In this document: positions 16,088 to 25,042 of the stretch, piece by piece
Layout of the letters: every line of letters begins with the position of its first letter
Numbering within the stretch: the first letter of the stretch is position 1
DNA from: JALZKA01 sp963721645
GTDB taxonomy: Bacteria > Actinomycetota > Thermoleophilia > Solirubrobacterales > 70-9
Assembly: GCA_963721645.1 (NCBI GenBank)
Contig: CAVRJK010000001.1
Location: forward strand, 124,001-188,000
DNA: 64,000 nt
Direction: 5' to 3'
Notes under the pieces: model-generated
What the model was told of the DNA's origin: nothing
Databases searched by the model: none
What the model saw: the letters and a program-made list of their open reading frames with translations, nothing else
Program-made: the position numbers and the translations under genes

Positions 16088-16408
16088 GTGCCAACGCTGA
16101 TCGAGTTCCCGGCAGACGACACGGAGCGCGCGCTGGCGTTCTGGAGAGGCTTGCTGGGGCTCGACCTCACCGAGCGTGGTCCCGGCGATGGCGCCGGCTG
16201 GGAGGCCGACCTCGGCGACGCGCGCCTCGGCGTGCACGAGCGCGGAAAGGGACCCGGCGACACGGTCTCCCTTCCGTACCTCGCGGTCGAGGACATGACC
16301 TTGGCCTTGGAGAGGGTTGTCGAGCACGGAGGCCAGGTCATCCATCCCGGCGAGCGCTGGGCGATCTGCCGCGACTCGGAGGGCAGCCCGTTTGCCCTCA
16401 GCGCGTAA
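16088..16408 (+). CDS. VOC (glyoxalase/bleomycin-resistance fold) protein
   Basis: This 106-residue single-domain protein reads from a GTG start. It has the VOC pattern: an IEFPADDTERALAFW strand and helix, a GWEADLGDARLGVHER strand pair, and a second half with PYLAVEDMTLALERVVEHGG. It is slightly shorter than usual (about 115-130 residues). VOC proteins range from metal-dependent dioxygenases and isomerases to ligand-binding proteins. The ligand here is unknown. Confidence 0.7.
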   Translation: MPTLIEFPADDTERALAFWRGLLGLDLTERGPGDGAGWEADLGDARLGVHERGKGPGDTVSLPYLAVEDMTLALERVVEHGGQVIHPGERWAICRDSEGSPFALSA

Positions 16409-16471
16409 CGTTCGGGCCCTGGATCGGACTCAGAATCAAGGGCTTACGTGAGCGATTCAAAGAGGTGAGAG

Positions 16472-16993
16472 ATGACTGAGACGATTGAAAATGGCACCGC
16501 ACCCGGGCGCACCGAGAAGGCGACGTTTGCCGCGGGCTGCTTTTGGAAGCCGGAGATGTTTTACCGCGAGATGGATGGGGTGTTGGACACCGCAGTCGGT
16601 TACGAGGGCGGCCATGTGGACAACCCCAGCTACGAGGCGGTCTGTACCGGTACGACGGGCCACGCCGAGGTAGTCCAGGTCGAGTTCGACCCGGAGAAGG
16701 TCACCTACGAGACCCTCGTCGACAAGTTCTGGGAGATCCACGATCCAACCCAGGTGAACCGCCAAGGCCCAGACATCGGCGATCAGTACCGGACCGCGAT
16801 CTTCACGCACTCAGACGTTCAGGTTGAAGCGGCACGCCGCTCCCTGGAGCGCGAGCAGGAGAACCACCGCAAGCCGATCGCAACGCTGATCGAGCCTGCA
16901 ACGGGTTTCTGGAAGGCCGAGGAGTACCACCAGTGCTATCTCGAAAAGCGAGCCGGACAGGGCGGGTTGCTGTCATCCCTCTTCGGCCGCTAG
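16472..16993 (+). CDS. msrA: Peptide methionine (S)-S-oxide reductase MsrA
   Basis: MsrA repairs oxidised methionine in proteins with electrons from thioredoxin. The 173-residue protein has the catalytic GCFW motif with Cys23, then GYEGGHVDNPSYEAVCTG, TGHAEVVQVEFDP and EEYHQCYLEK. The last supplies a resolving cysteine. The usual GCFWGxE reads GCFWKPE here, a mild variation. An AGGTGAGAG ribosome-binding site precedes the ATG. The 3' end overlaps the next gene by 61 bases. Confidence 0.92.
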   Translation: MTETIENGTAPGRTEKATFAAGCFWKPEMFYREMDGVLDTAVGYEGGHVDNPSYEAVCTGTTGHAEVVQVEFDPEKVTYETLVDKFWEIHDPTQVNRQGPDIGDQYRTAIFTHSDVQVEAARRSLEREQENHRKPIATLIEPATGFWKAEEYHQCYLEKRAGQGGLLSSLFGR

Positions 16994-17427
16994 CCCTCGC
17001 GACAGCGATCGCCTGCCTGGCGCTGGCCGCAGCGGGCTGCGGCGACTCCAGGGATGCCAGATCGGGCGACGCGTTTGCCGAGGGCGACAGCTCATTGGCG
17101 ATCACCCTTGACCCCGACGGCCCCGATGGGCCGCAGGACGAGATGTCAAAAGAACTCGACTGCGAAGACGGCTCGAAGGATCCCGCGTGTCAGGTAGTAC
17201 GGGAGGTCAAGGTTGGTGACCTCGATCCGGTTTCGCCCGACACCGCCTGCACGGAGCTGTTCGGAGGCCCTGACACCGCTTCCCTGGAAGGCACGATCGA
17301 GGGCGAGGACGTGGACGTCGAGCTCACCCGCTCGAACGGCTGCGAGATCGAACGCTTCGAGGCTGCTTTGCCGCTCCTGCGGACCATGTTCGACGGCTAC
17401 GAACCGGGCGGGTCGATCGAGGGCTAA
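16933..17427 (+). CDS. Lipoprotein with subtilisin-inhibitor-like (SSI) domain
   Basis: The 164-residue protein begins at a GTG inside msrA. It has a lipoprotein signal with lipobox LAAAGC (Cys at about residue 36). The mature part follows the SSI-family layout: a LAITLDPDGPDGP strand, paired cysteines (LDCEDGSKDPAC), then DTACTELFGGPDTASLEGT and SNGCEIERFEAAL. SSI proteins inhibit serine proteases such as subtilisin. Here the domain would be membrane-anchored. The reactive-site loop is not obvious, so inhibition is inferred from family only. Confidence 0.7.
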   Translation: MLSRKASRTGRVAVIPLRPLALATAIACLALAAAGCGDSRDARSGDAFAEGDSSLAITLDPDGPDGPQDEMSKELDCEDGSKDPACQVVREVKVGDLDPVSPDTACTELFGGPDTASLEGTIEGEDVDVELTRSNGCEIERFEAALPLLRTMFDGYEPGGSIEG

Positions 17428-17882
17428 CGCCCGAGGGTCCGCAGGAAGGTCCCGGCGCTGACCCGCACGGGCCCGAGCAGCTCGCGAACCTCCGAGAGGC
17501 CTGCGCGGAGCTCGGCGTCGCCTCCCTCGACCGGCATCATCGAGTCCTGGAGCTCCGCGAGGATCAGGTCCGCCTGACCGGCGGATGCCGCGGCCTGCTG
17601 GATGAATCCCTTTGCGCCCTGGGAGGGCGGGCCGAGGGGCTTTGATTCCGGCTCATCGGTCTCACGCGACACGCGCTGGGCGAACCCTGTCCGCGTGCGC
17701 TTGGTCCGCACGTAGGCCTTCTGGACAGGCCGGAAGAGCTCGTCCTCGAGCCGGTCGGCCGAGCCGCTTGCCAAAAGCTCGAACGCTTCACCGAGCGCCG
17801 CGACACCCATGCCGAGCTCCTCTTCGGCAGCCTCGAGGTCTCCGATGATCCGGTCGCGCGCTTCGGCGGTCGTAAAGGTCAC
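17424..17882 (-). CDS. Helical protein of unknown function
   Basis: The 152-residue soluble, mainly alpha-helical protein has no signal or membrane segment. It begins FTTAEARDRIIGDLEAAEEELG and has helix-rich segments throughout. No family is recognised. It converges on the SSI lipoprotein gene with a 4-base tail overlap. The 112 bases upstream, to the aldehyde dehydrogenase stop, hold nothing clear. Confidence 0.55.
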   Translation of the reverse strand: MTFTTAEARDRIIGDLEAAEEELGMGVAALGEAFELLASGSADRLEDELFRPVQKAYVRTKRTRTGFAQRVSRETDEPESKPLGPPSQGAKGFIQQAAASAGQADLILAELQDSMMPVEGGDAELRAGLSEVRELLGPVRVSAGTFLRTLGR

Positions 17883-17994
17883 GCGGCGAGGTTAGGCGAC
17901 CGGCGTCCGGCCAAGGCCACGCGTGTGGGATCGCCCCCTCACCGGGGGGACAAAGCCACGTGCGTCGAGCAGGGCACTCATGAGCGCTGCGCTG

Positions 17995-19461
17995 CTAGAG
18001 GTTCACAGCGACGTACTTCGTCTCCAGGTACTCGTGGATGCCCTCGTTGCCACCCTCGCGCCCGACGCCGGACTGCTTGACACCGCCGAACGGCGCCCCC
18101 GCGTTCGAGACCATGCCCTGATTCAGGCCGATCATCCCGGTCTCCAGGGCTTCGCAGACTCGCAGGGCTCGTTTGAGATCGGAGGTGTAGACATATGCGA
18201 CGAGCCCGTACTCGGTCTTGTTGGCCGCAGCGATCGCCTGCTCGTCGGAGGAGAAGGTTGCGATGGGGGCGACCGGGCCGAAGATCTCCTCGCTCAGCAC
18301 GCGTGCGTCGTCGCTGACGCCCGAGAGCACCGTTGGCTCGAAGAAGTATCCCGTGCCGTCCGGAGCCGACCCGCCGGTGAGGCAGGTCGCGCCCTTCTCG
18401 ACTGCGTCGTCGACGAGCTCCTTCACCTTGTCCTGCTGGTCAGCGTCGATCAGCGGTCCGACCTCCGTGCCGTCCTCGGTGCCGCGGCCGACCTTCATCG
18501 CGCCCATCTTCTTCGCGAGCTTTTCAGCGAACTCCTCGGCAAGCGACTCGTGGACGTGGAAACGGTTGGCAGAGGTGCACGCCTCGCCGACATTTCGCAT
18601 CTTCGCGATCATCGCGCCCTCCACGGCGTCGTCTACGTCGGCGTCGTCGAAAACCAGGAAGGGCGCGTTGCCCCCGAGCTCCATCGAGACCTTCAGGACG
18701 TTCTCGGCCGCCTGTGAAATCAGCTTCCGCCCGACCTCGGTCGAACCGGTGAAGGACAGCTTGCGAAGGCGCGGGTCGCCGATTATGGGCTCGGAGACAT
18801 CGCTCGAACTCTTCGAGGTGATCACGTTCAGGACTCCGCCCGGCAGTCCGCATTCCTCGAGGAGCTTTGCCAAGGCGAGCATCGAGAGCGGCGTTTGTTG
18901 CGCGGGCTTTACGACCATCGTGCAGCCCGCTGCGAGGGCAGGGCCGATCTTGCGGGTGCCCATCGCGTTCGGGAAGTTCCAGGGCGTGATGAAGTAACAC
19001 GGCCCGATGGGTTGGCGCATGACGAGGACTCGGCTCGCGCCATTCCCCGCGTTCTTGTAGTAGCCGTCGATTCTCAATGCCTCGCCGGCGAACCAGCGGA
19101 AGAACTCGGCGGCATAGGTGAGCTCGGCCTTTGACTCCGCGACCGACTTACCCATCTCCAGCGTCATCAACAACGCCAGGTCGTCCGCCTGATCCGACAT
19201 CGCCTTGAAGGCGCTGTGGAGGATCTCCGAGCGCTCGTTCGGAGGGGTAGCCGCCCAGTCGGCCTGGGCCTCGCATGCCGCGTCCATCGCGGCCCTTGCG
19301 TCGTCGGGGGTGCCGTCGGCGACCTCGCAGATGGTCTCTCCGGTTGACGGATCCTCGATTGCGAGCTTGCCCCCGCCTGAGGCGTCCCGCCATTCGCCGC
19401 CGATCAGTAGCTGGTTCGGTGCCTCGTCGATGATCTTCTGCTCGTCGGCATTCAATGCCAT
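17995..19461 (-). CDS. NAD(P)-dependent aldehyde dehydrogenase (succinate-semialdehyde type)
   Basis: The 488-residue ALDH resembles GabD-type succinate-semialdehyde dehydrogenases. It has TPWNFPNAMGTRK, FTGSTEVGRKL, MELGGNAPFLVF with the general-base Glu, and GEACTSANRFHVH with the catalytic cysteine. It ends GVGREGGNEGIHEYLE. I chose ATG 19461 because GAGGAGG stands about 8 bases upstream. A longer frame exists but has no such signal. It would oxidise succinate semialdehyde or a similar aldehyde. The exact substrate is inferred. Confidence 0.85.
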   Translation of the reverse strand: MALNADEQKIIDEAPNQLLIGGEWRDASGGGKLAIEDPSTGETICEVADGTPDDARAAMDAACEAQADWAATPPNERSEILHSAFKAMSDQADDLALLMTLEMGKSVAESKAELTYAAEFFRWFAGEALRIDGYYKNAGNGASRVLVMRQPIGPCYFITPWNFPNAMGTRKIGPALAAGCTMVVKPAQQTPLSMLALAKLLEECGLPGGVLNVITSKSSSDVSEPIIGDPRLRKLSFTGSTEVGRKLISQAAENVLKVSMELGGNAPFLVFDDADVDDAVEGAMIAKMRNVGEACTSANRFHVHESLAEEFAEKLAKKMGAMKVGRGTEDGTEVGPLIDADQQDKVKELVDDAVEKGATCLTGGSAPDGTGYFFEPTVLSGVSDDARVLSEEIFGPVAPIATFSSDEQAIAAANKTEYGLVAYVYTSDLKRALRVCEALETGMIGLNQGMVSNAGAPFGGVKQSGVGREGGNEGIHEYLETKYVAVNL

Positions 19462-19563
19462 GGGGGTGCCTCCTCGATCGCTCTCTGCCGGGCACACTAG
19501 CCACAGACGGTCGAGGTAAACCACGACTTTGGTGCTCAGTGGCTATTGCCGATGTGAAGGGGG

Positions 19564-20673
19564 ATGGCAAACGTGAGCACTTTTCACCGACATTTGCTGG
19601 CCTTGGGCATCGCAGCCGGATTGCTGGCCCTGCCCCCTCAGGTGCACGCCGAGTGGAAGATCAAGGGCCACGGCTTTGGCCACGGCGTCGGCATGAGCCA
19701 GTACGGGGCCTTTGGCTTCGCCAAGAAGGGGAAGGACTACAAGCCGATCCTTCGCCACTACTACTCGGGCGCCGAGATCGGGAACTCCGATACCCGGAGC
19801 GTCCAGGTGCTGATCGCGACCGGGCTCGGCTCGGTCGGCTTCTCGGATGCGAACAAGGCCTGCGGCAAGGACATCAACAAGAACGAGACCTACTCGTTCA
19901 GACTCGAGTCGGGTGACGTTTCGCTTCGGCGTCCGAATGGTTCCAAGCTGGCCGGGTGCGGCAAGGAGGGCAGCGCAAGAGGCGGAGGGTCAGTCCGCTT
20001 CGCGGGCGTCGGCACCTATCGGGGCGATCTGCGCGCACGAAACGTCGGAGGGTCCCTGTACGCGATCAACAAGGTCGGCCTCGAGGCTTACGTCCAGGGA
20101 GTGATTCCGAACGAGTCGCCCGCGAGCTGGCCGCAGAATGCGCTTCGGGCTCAGGCTGTCGCAGCTCGCTCGTATGCCCTTGCGACCAGGATCGGAGGCG
20201 ACGGATACGACCTCTATGACGACATTCGCAGCCAGGTCTATAACGGCAAGAGCTCGGAGACCAAGGCGACCAACAAGGCGGCCAAGGCGACCGCTCGCGA
20301 GGTGGTCAAGAGCGGTGGGAGCGTCGTGGCGGCGTACTTCTTTTCGACCTCGGGCGGACAGACGGAGAACAGCGAGTTCGGCTTCGCGGGTGGCAGCTCG
20401 CGGCCCTATCTCAAATCGGTCAACGATCCGCATGACGACACTTCGCCCTACCACCGCTGGACAGTGCGCTACTCCCAGTCGGCGATGGAGTCAAAGCTGT
20501 CCGGCCTCTTCGGAGGCAACCTGAAGGAGATCAAGGTGCTGAAGACAGGTCGCTCGCCCCGGATCGTCGAGGCCCGAGTTGTCGGCTCGCGCTCTTCCTC
20601 GACCGTCTCGGGCGACACCCTCCGATTCCGACTGGGCCTGCGCTCGACCTGGGCGAGGTTCAAGAAGAACTAG
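19564..20673 (+). CDS. Secreted SpoIID/LytB-domain protein
   Basis: The 369-residue protein has a signal peptide (about residues 1-29, ending VHAEW). The SpoIID core follows: GHGFGHGVGMSQYGAFG, GLEAYVQGVIPNESPASWP, LRAQAVAARSYAL and YFFSTSGGQTEN. SpoIID is a lytic transglycosylase acting on denuded glycan strands, and LytB enhances amidases. In this non-sporulating-looking context it more likely serves ordinary wall remodelling. The Glu in IPNESPASWP matches the catalytic Glu of SpoIID. Confidence 0.85.
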   Translation: MANVSTFHRHLLALGIAAGLLALPPQVHAEWKIKGHGFGHGVGMSQYGAFGFAKKGKDYKPILRHYYSGAEIGNSDTRSVQVLIATGLGSVGFSDANKACGKDINKNETYSFRLESGDVSLRRPNGSKLAGCGKEGSARGGGSVRFAGVGTYRGDLRARNVGGSLYAINKVGLEAYVQGVIPNESPASWPQNALRAQAVAARSYALATRIGGDGYDLYDDIRSQVYNGKSSETKATNKAAKATAREVVKSGGSVVAAYFFSTSGGQTENSEFGFAGGSSRPYLKSVNDPHDDTSPYHRWTVRYSQSAMESKLSGLFGGNLKEIKVLKTGRSPRIVEARVVGSRSSSTVSGDTLRFRLGLRSTWARFKKN

Positions 20674-20685
20674 CGGTCCCGTTTG

Positions 20686-21681
20686 TCAGCCGTCGGAGAA
20701 CGGCTGCAAGGGAATCCCGTGACCCGTGTCCCGGGTCCCAAGCTCGTAGGCAGCGGCGCCGGCGAGCTCGACCCGCGCGTGCTTTCGATCCGGCCGTTCG
20801 ATCTTCAGCTCGATGTCTGAGATGGAGCAGTTGATGGCGTTGTGCTCGGGTCCAGCCGGGTCGGCATAGACCCAGGCGACGAAGTCCTTCAGCGGGGCGC
20901 CCACTCTGCCCTTCACATTGATGTTCTTGCCGGGGAAGGTGAAGGTGCAGCCGTCGGGGGACTCCTCCACCTCTGTGCCATATGCCCGGCCGATGCCTCC
21001 GAGCGTGTACTCCTCTCCACCCAAGACCAGGCGGCCGTTCGCGATCCAGGGAGTCGTCATCGGACCGAGCCTGATCCGGCCGGCGGCGACGTCGAGGTAA
21101 TCGCCCGGAACTCCGCCCAGGTCCGAGGCCTGGATCCAGGTCCATCGCTCAGCGTGCTCGGCGCCCCAGTTGTGCCCCACCATTCCGGGCCACGCGTCGA
21201 GTTCGAGCGTCTCGCCCGCGATCTCGACGCGTCCCGAGAAAGTTGCGTACGGGTGAGGGCTGAGCATCTTCGTCCTCGGCAGCTTGGCCGAGTACATGCG
21301 CTCGCTCGGCAGGTGGTGGAGCGGCGGAGCGGCGCCATCGAACGTCAGGTCCCAGCTGGCGGGGGGCGCCTCGCCGGCGATCGAGCCCTTTGCCGAGCCC
21401 GGGCCGAGCAACGAGTCCCCGATCCTGATGTACGAGCCGCCGGGTGCGGACACCTCCGCGGCCGGCAGCGTCGCCTTGGTAGCGCGAGGACCTGGGGCGT
21501 CAGCGTCGAAGGCCGTCAGCCACAGAGAGCCCGCAAGCGGCTCTCCGGGGCGCTGGTGCGTGGTGTGGCGGAGCCAGACAGACCGCCCGCCTCCGGGCTG
21601 CGAGGCCTTGATGTAGAAGCTCTCGTAGTGGCCCGTGTCGCCCTGAATGCCGGGAAAGCGTGCCTGCGTCCTTAGCTCCAT
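20686..21681 (-). CDS. CrtC/AttH-like lipocalin-fold protein
   Basis: The 331-residue protein has no signal peptide. It carries the motif WPGMVGHNWGAEHAERWTW, characteristic of a two-domain lipocalin-like group related to carotenoid hydratase CrtC and AttH. It also has RSVWLRHTTHQ and GKNINVKG strands. Members bind or hydrate hydrophobic isoprenoids, but the function of the actinobacterial proteins is unknown. It converges on the SpoIID gene. A 7-base inverted repeat (20687-20706) covers its last codons. Confidence 0.55.
   Translation of the reverse strand: MELRTQARFPGIQGDTGHYESFYIKASQPGGGRSVWLRHTTHQRPGEPLAGSLWLTAFDADAPGPRATKATLPAAEVSAPGGSYIRIGDSLLGPGSAKGSIAGEAPPASWDLTFDGAAPPLHHLPSERMYSAKLPRTKMLSPHPYATFSGRVEIAGETLELDAWPGMVGHNWGAEHAERWTWIQASDLGGVPGDYLDVAAGRIRLGPMTTPWIANGRLVLGGEEYTLGGIGRAYGTEVEESPDGCTFTFPGKNINVKGRVGAPLKDFVAWVYADPAGPEHNAINCSISDIELKIERPDRKHARVELAGAAAYELGTRDTGHGIPLQPFSDG
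20687..20706. terminator. Hairpin at convergent gene ends
   Basis: CAGCCGT-CGGAGA-ACGGCTG is a perfect 7-base stem with a 6-base loop, between the SpoIID-domain gene and the CrtC-like gene. No T-run follows on either strand, so intrinsic termination is uncertain. Confidence 0.35.
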
Positions 21682-21706
21682 CGGCGGAACCTAACATTGA
21701 GTCGCA

Positions 21707-23206
21707 GTGGATCGAGAGGTAGCCAGGGGTCTAGCGGTCATCCTCGGTCTCATCGTGGCCGGTGCCGGTGCCATCGCGGCACTTGTTTTGGCGCTCGGTC
21801 TTGGGGGCTCCGAGCCCGTCGATGTCCAGATAGCCGAGATCTCGCGGGAGGCGAGCTCAGACTCGTCTCAATCTTCGGACGATCCGTTGGCGTGGAGCCC
21901 GGAGACATCCAAGGAACTCGCGGAGCGGGCGGCCTTGGGCACGTCGCACGTGATCTACGAGAAGAGCCCCGGTGGAGTCCTGGCTTCTGCCGAGCGGACC
22001 GTGAAGTGGCGCGACGAGATCGACGACGCCGCCAAGCCGGCCGGCATTGACCCGGGCACGCTCGAAGCGATCGTCTTTTTGGAGAGCGCCGGCCGCTCGC
22101 AGGTGATGGCCGACGGCACGCCCAACTCGGCCTCGGGGCTGACTCAGATCATTCCCTCGACTGCGACCGACTTTCTCGACATGCGGGTCGATCTGGCACG
22201 AAGCGTCGAGCTCACCAAGCTGATCAACAAGGCATTCGCTCGTGACAAGACAGAGCTCGCCTCGCGGCTTCTGAGGGAGCGTGAGATCGTCGACGAGCGT
22301 TTCAATCCGAAGCTGGCGCTTGAAGGCGCCGCGCGCTACCTCCAGATCGCGACCGAGCGATTCGGCTCCGAGGAGCTCGCGGTCGTCTCGTATCACATGG
22401 GGGTCGGCAACCTCGAGAACGTCATCGCCGCGTACGTGGGCGACTCGGGTGCCGGCTCGACCGCCGCGACGGTTGCCGACAACGACATCGACTATGCGCG
22501 TCTCTTCTTCGACTCTTCGCCGCAGAGCCGGGTCGAGGCCTACGAGCTCTTGGCAGGCTTTGGCGACGACTCGTCCCTTTATTCGTGGCGCGTGCGGGCA
22601 TCACGGGGAATCCTCGAGGGCTACCGCCGCGACCCTGCCGGGCTCGAGGCGGCGGCGGACCTGGTGAACGCCAAGGCAACGCTGGAGGAGACGTACCACC
22701 CCGAGGACGAGACGCAGGTGTTCGAGACGCCCGACGACGTCGCGGACGCGACCAGCGACGGCGAGCTCGCCCGGATCCCGAGTGACCGCGAGTTCGGCTT
22801 TACGATCGCGGGACAGGCCGGCGAGCTCGCGCCCGAGCTCGACGTCGAACCCGCGCTCTACCGAGTGCTGCGGCCCGAGGCACTGGCGGCGCTCACCTAT
22901 CTGTCGAGCAAGGTGCGCGCGGTCTCTGGCGAGGAGAAGCCGCTCACGGTCACCAGCGCGACTCGAGACGCCGAGTACCAGGACCTTCTGACCGGCATCA
23001 ACACCGAGGCCACGACCGAGTACTCGCTCCACACGACCGGATGGTCGTTCGACATCCGGCGCCGTTACGCGTCCGATCGCCAAGCGCGCGCGTTCCAGTT
23101 CGCCCTGGACCGCCTTCGCGCGCACGCGATCCTGGACTACGCGTACGAGCCGGCTGCCATCCACATCACGGTCTCGGAGAACGCCGGCATCCTGCTCGAC
23201 GACTGA
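21707..23206 (+). CDS. Lytic transglycosylase with C-terminal LAS (M15-like) peptidase domain
   Basis: The 499-residue protein starts at GTG and has one N-terminal membrane anchor (about residues 8-32). An SLT transglycosylase domain follows, with catalytic Glu126 in IVFLESAGRS and then SGLTQIIPSTA. After a linker the C-terminal domain has SLHTTGWSFDI and EPAAIHITV. These resemble the zinc ligands (His, Asp, His) of M15/VanY D,D-carboxypeptidases. Such a fusion could cut both glycan and peptide in peptidoglycan. The EPxxIH spacing differs by two residues from the canonical EPWH, so peptidase activity is unproven. Confidence 0.75.
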   Translation: MDREVARGLAVILGLIVAGAGAIAALVLALGLGGSEPVDVQIAEISREASSDSSQSSDDPLAWSPETSKELAERAALGTSHVIYEKSPGGVLASAERTVKWRDEIDDAAKPAGIDPGTLEAIVFLESAGRSQVMADGTPNSASGLTQIIPSTATDFLDMRVDLARSVELTKLINKAFARDKTELASRLLREREIVDERFNPKLALEGAARYLQIATERFGSEELAVVSYHMGVGNLENVIAAYVGDSGAGSTAATVADNDIDYARLFFDSSPQSRVEAYELLAGFGDDSSLYSWRVRASRGILEGYRRDPAGLEAAADLVNAKATLEETYHPEDETQVFETPDDVADATSDGELARIPSDREFGFTIAGQAGELAPELDVEPALYRVLRPEALAALTYLSSKVRAVSGEEKPLTVTSATRDAEYQDLLTGINTEATTEYSLHTTGWSFDIRRRYASDRQARAFQFALDRLRAHAILDYAYEPAAIHITVSENAGILLDD

Positions 23207-23227
23207 CCAGGCCGATCCGGTTGCCGA

Positions 23228-24304
23228 TCACACCTTCACGGTCATGACGTCGCCGTCGTCCATTACGTAGTCGCGGCCTTCGAGGCGGAGCCTGCCCCGG
23301 TCGCGAGCGCCTGCGTATCCGCCCGAGTCGACCAGGTCACCCCAGCTCACGACCTCGGCGCGGATGAATGCCTTCTGGATGTCGCCATGGATCTTTGCGG
23401 CCGATTCCCAGGCGGTGGAGCCGCGCGGGACGTTCCGCGCCATCGCCTCCTTGTCCTCGCCCGCGGTGAAGAACGTGATCAGGTCGAGGAGCTCGAAGGC
23501 GGTGCGTATGACCCGGTCGAGGCCGGACTCCGAGACGCCCATCTCGCCTCGCAGCTCAGCGGCTTCCGCGGGATCCTCGATCTCGGCCAGCTCCGACTCG
23601 ATCCGGGCGCTGATCGCGACGGCCTCGGCTTGCGCGCCGCGAGCGTGCTCCGCGACCACGTCGGGCACGACGTCGGATCCCTCGTCGACGTTTGCCACGT
23701 AGAGGATCGGCTTCGAGGTGAGCGCCTGCAGCTGGCGGGTTGCATCAGGTGCCTGCGCGGGGACAGCTACCTCCCTGACGGGTCGCCCCTCCTCCAGGGC
23801 CTTGACGACCTGTTCGAGCCAGTCGCGCTCGGCGACCAGTTCCTTGTCCAGCGACTTTGCCTGCTTGGTCACGCGCTCCAGCCTGCGCTGAGCCTGGTCG
23901 AGATCTGCGGCAAGCAGCTCGAGCTCGATCAGCTCGATGTCCTCGCGTGGGTCCACGCGTCCCTCCGGATGCGGCACCGCGCTGGCCGCGTGGGAGCGCA
24001 CGACGTGGCAGATCGCGTCCGTCTCGCGGATGGCGGCGAGAAAGCGGTTGCCGAGCCCCTCGCCCTCCGAGGCGCCGGGGACGAGGCCGGCGATGTCGTG
24101 GAACTCGATCGTCTCGAGCACCACGGAAGACGAGCCGACCGTCTTGGCCACCTGTTCGAGACGCTCATCGGGGACACCCACGACAGCGACGTTCGGGTCG
24201 ATCGTCGTGAAGGGGTAGTCCCCCGTTTCCGCCCCGCCTTGGGTGAGCGCGTTGAAGAGGGTCGACTTGCCCGCGTTGGGCAGTCCGACGATGCCGACCT
24301 TCAC
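23228..24304 (-). CDS. ychF: Redox-regulated ATPase YchF (Obg family)
   Basis: The 358-residue P-loop protein has GLPNAGKSTLFNAL, the switch region DYPFTTIDPN, and DIAGLVPGASEGEGLGN. It ends with a TGS domain (TAWESAAKIHGDIQKAFIRAEV). YchF hydrolyses ATP rather than GTP and associates with ribosomes and stress responses. Its ATG overlaps the PAP2 stop as ATGA, which makes it the last gene of a lipid-enzyme operon. Confidence 0.95.
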   Translation of the reverse strand: MKVGIVGLPNAGKSTLFNALTQGGAETGDYPFTTIDPNVAVVGVPDERLEQVAKTVGSSSVVLETIEFHDIAGLVPGASEGEGLGNRFLAAIRETDAICHVVRSHAASAVPHPEGRVDPREDIELIELELLAADLDQAQRRLERVTKQAKSLDKELVAERDWLEQVVKALEEGRPVREVAVPAQAPDATRQLQALTSKPILYVANVDEGSDVVPDVVAEHARGAQAEAVAISARIESELAEIEDPAEAAELRGEMGVSESGLDRVIRTAFELLDLITFFTAGEDKEAMARNVPRGSTAWESAAKIHGDIQKAFIRAEVVSWGDLVDSGGYAGARDRGRLRLEGRDYVMDDGDVMTVKV

Positions 24305-25017
24305 GCGGTTTCCGTTCCTTCGGCTGCCGGCTGCGCCGGCTCCCCGGCGCCCGCCGGCTCATGGCTCAGGTCCGACACGAAGTCGGCCATGCGCTGCTCG
24401 AGCGTCCGCTCGCCGACTCCCGGCACGAGGCCCCCGATCAAGAGGCCGAAGGCGATGCCCGCCACGACGTCGGAGGGATAGTGCATTCCCAGGTATGGGC
24501 GTGAGACGCAGATCGCGGAGGCGAGCGCGTAGAGCGGGATGCGCGTGCGTGGCTCGACTCGGCCGAACGCGGTGGCCGCGGCCACCGAGGAAGTCGCGTG
24601 TGCGGACGGGAAGGAGAGCTTGGAAGGGGCCCGGGCCAGCGGTGGGTGATCTTCGAGGATGGGGCGTTCGCGGCCAAACGTGAGCTTGAGCCCGTAGTTG
24701 GCAACGACCGCCACCGGCCCCGTGGCAGCGGCGATCAGCCAGCGCTCGCGCCGCTCCTGGTCGCGGGCGGCACCGGTAAGGCCGATCAGCGCCCAGACGG
24801 CGGCGTGCTCGCCGATGAGACCGAGGCCCTTGACCACGCCCTCGCTGGCGGGACCGTGTGGCGCCTTGGTGCGAAAGAACCGCAGAATCGCCTGATCAGC
24901 GATCCCGAGCGCGCCGACGATTCCGGGCTTTCGAACCGGGGAGCGCACGCCGAGCCGGCGGGCCAGGAGCCAGTCGATCCGTCGCTCGGGCTCGGTCTTT
25001 GTGAAGGGGCGCCGCAC
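24301..25017 (-). CDS. PAP2-family membrane phosphatase
   Basis: The protein of about 238 residues has the three PAP2 motifs: KLTFGRERP, PSAH (SFPSAHATSS) and SRPYLGMHYPSD. It should dephosphorylate phosphatidic acid, phosphatidylglycerol phosphate or undecaprenyl pyrophosphate at the membrane. I chose GTG 25017, since longer readings run into the cls 3' end. It lies between a cardiolipin-synthase-like gene and ychF, in the DGK-Cls-PAP2-YchF operon. Confidence 0.8.
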   Translation of the reverse strand: MRRPFTKTEPERRIDWLLARRLGVRSPVRKPGIVGALGIADQAILRFFRTKAPHGPASEGVVKGLGLIGEHAAVWALIGLTGAARDQERRERWLIAAATGPVAVVANYGLKLTFGRERPILEDHPPLARAPSKLSFPSAHATSSVAAATAFGRVEPRTRIPLYALASAICVSRPYLGMHYPSDVVAGIAFGLLIGGLVPGVGERTLEQRMADFVSDLSHEPAGAGEPAQPAAEGTETA

Positions 25018-25042
25018 GGGCAGGCGAGGATACGGCCTGAAG

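Noticed and set aside
19564..20673. SpoIID domain as a sign of endospore formation
   Set aside because: SpoIID/LytB domains are widespread in non-sporulating bacteria, and no other sporulation gene is present.
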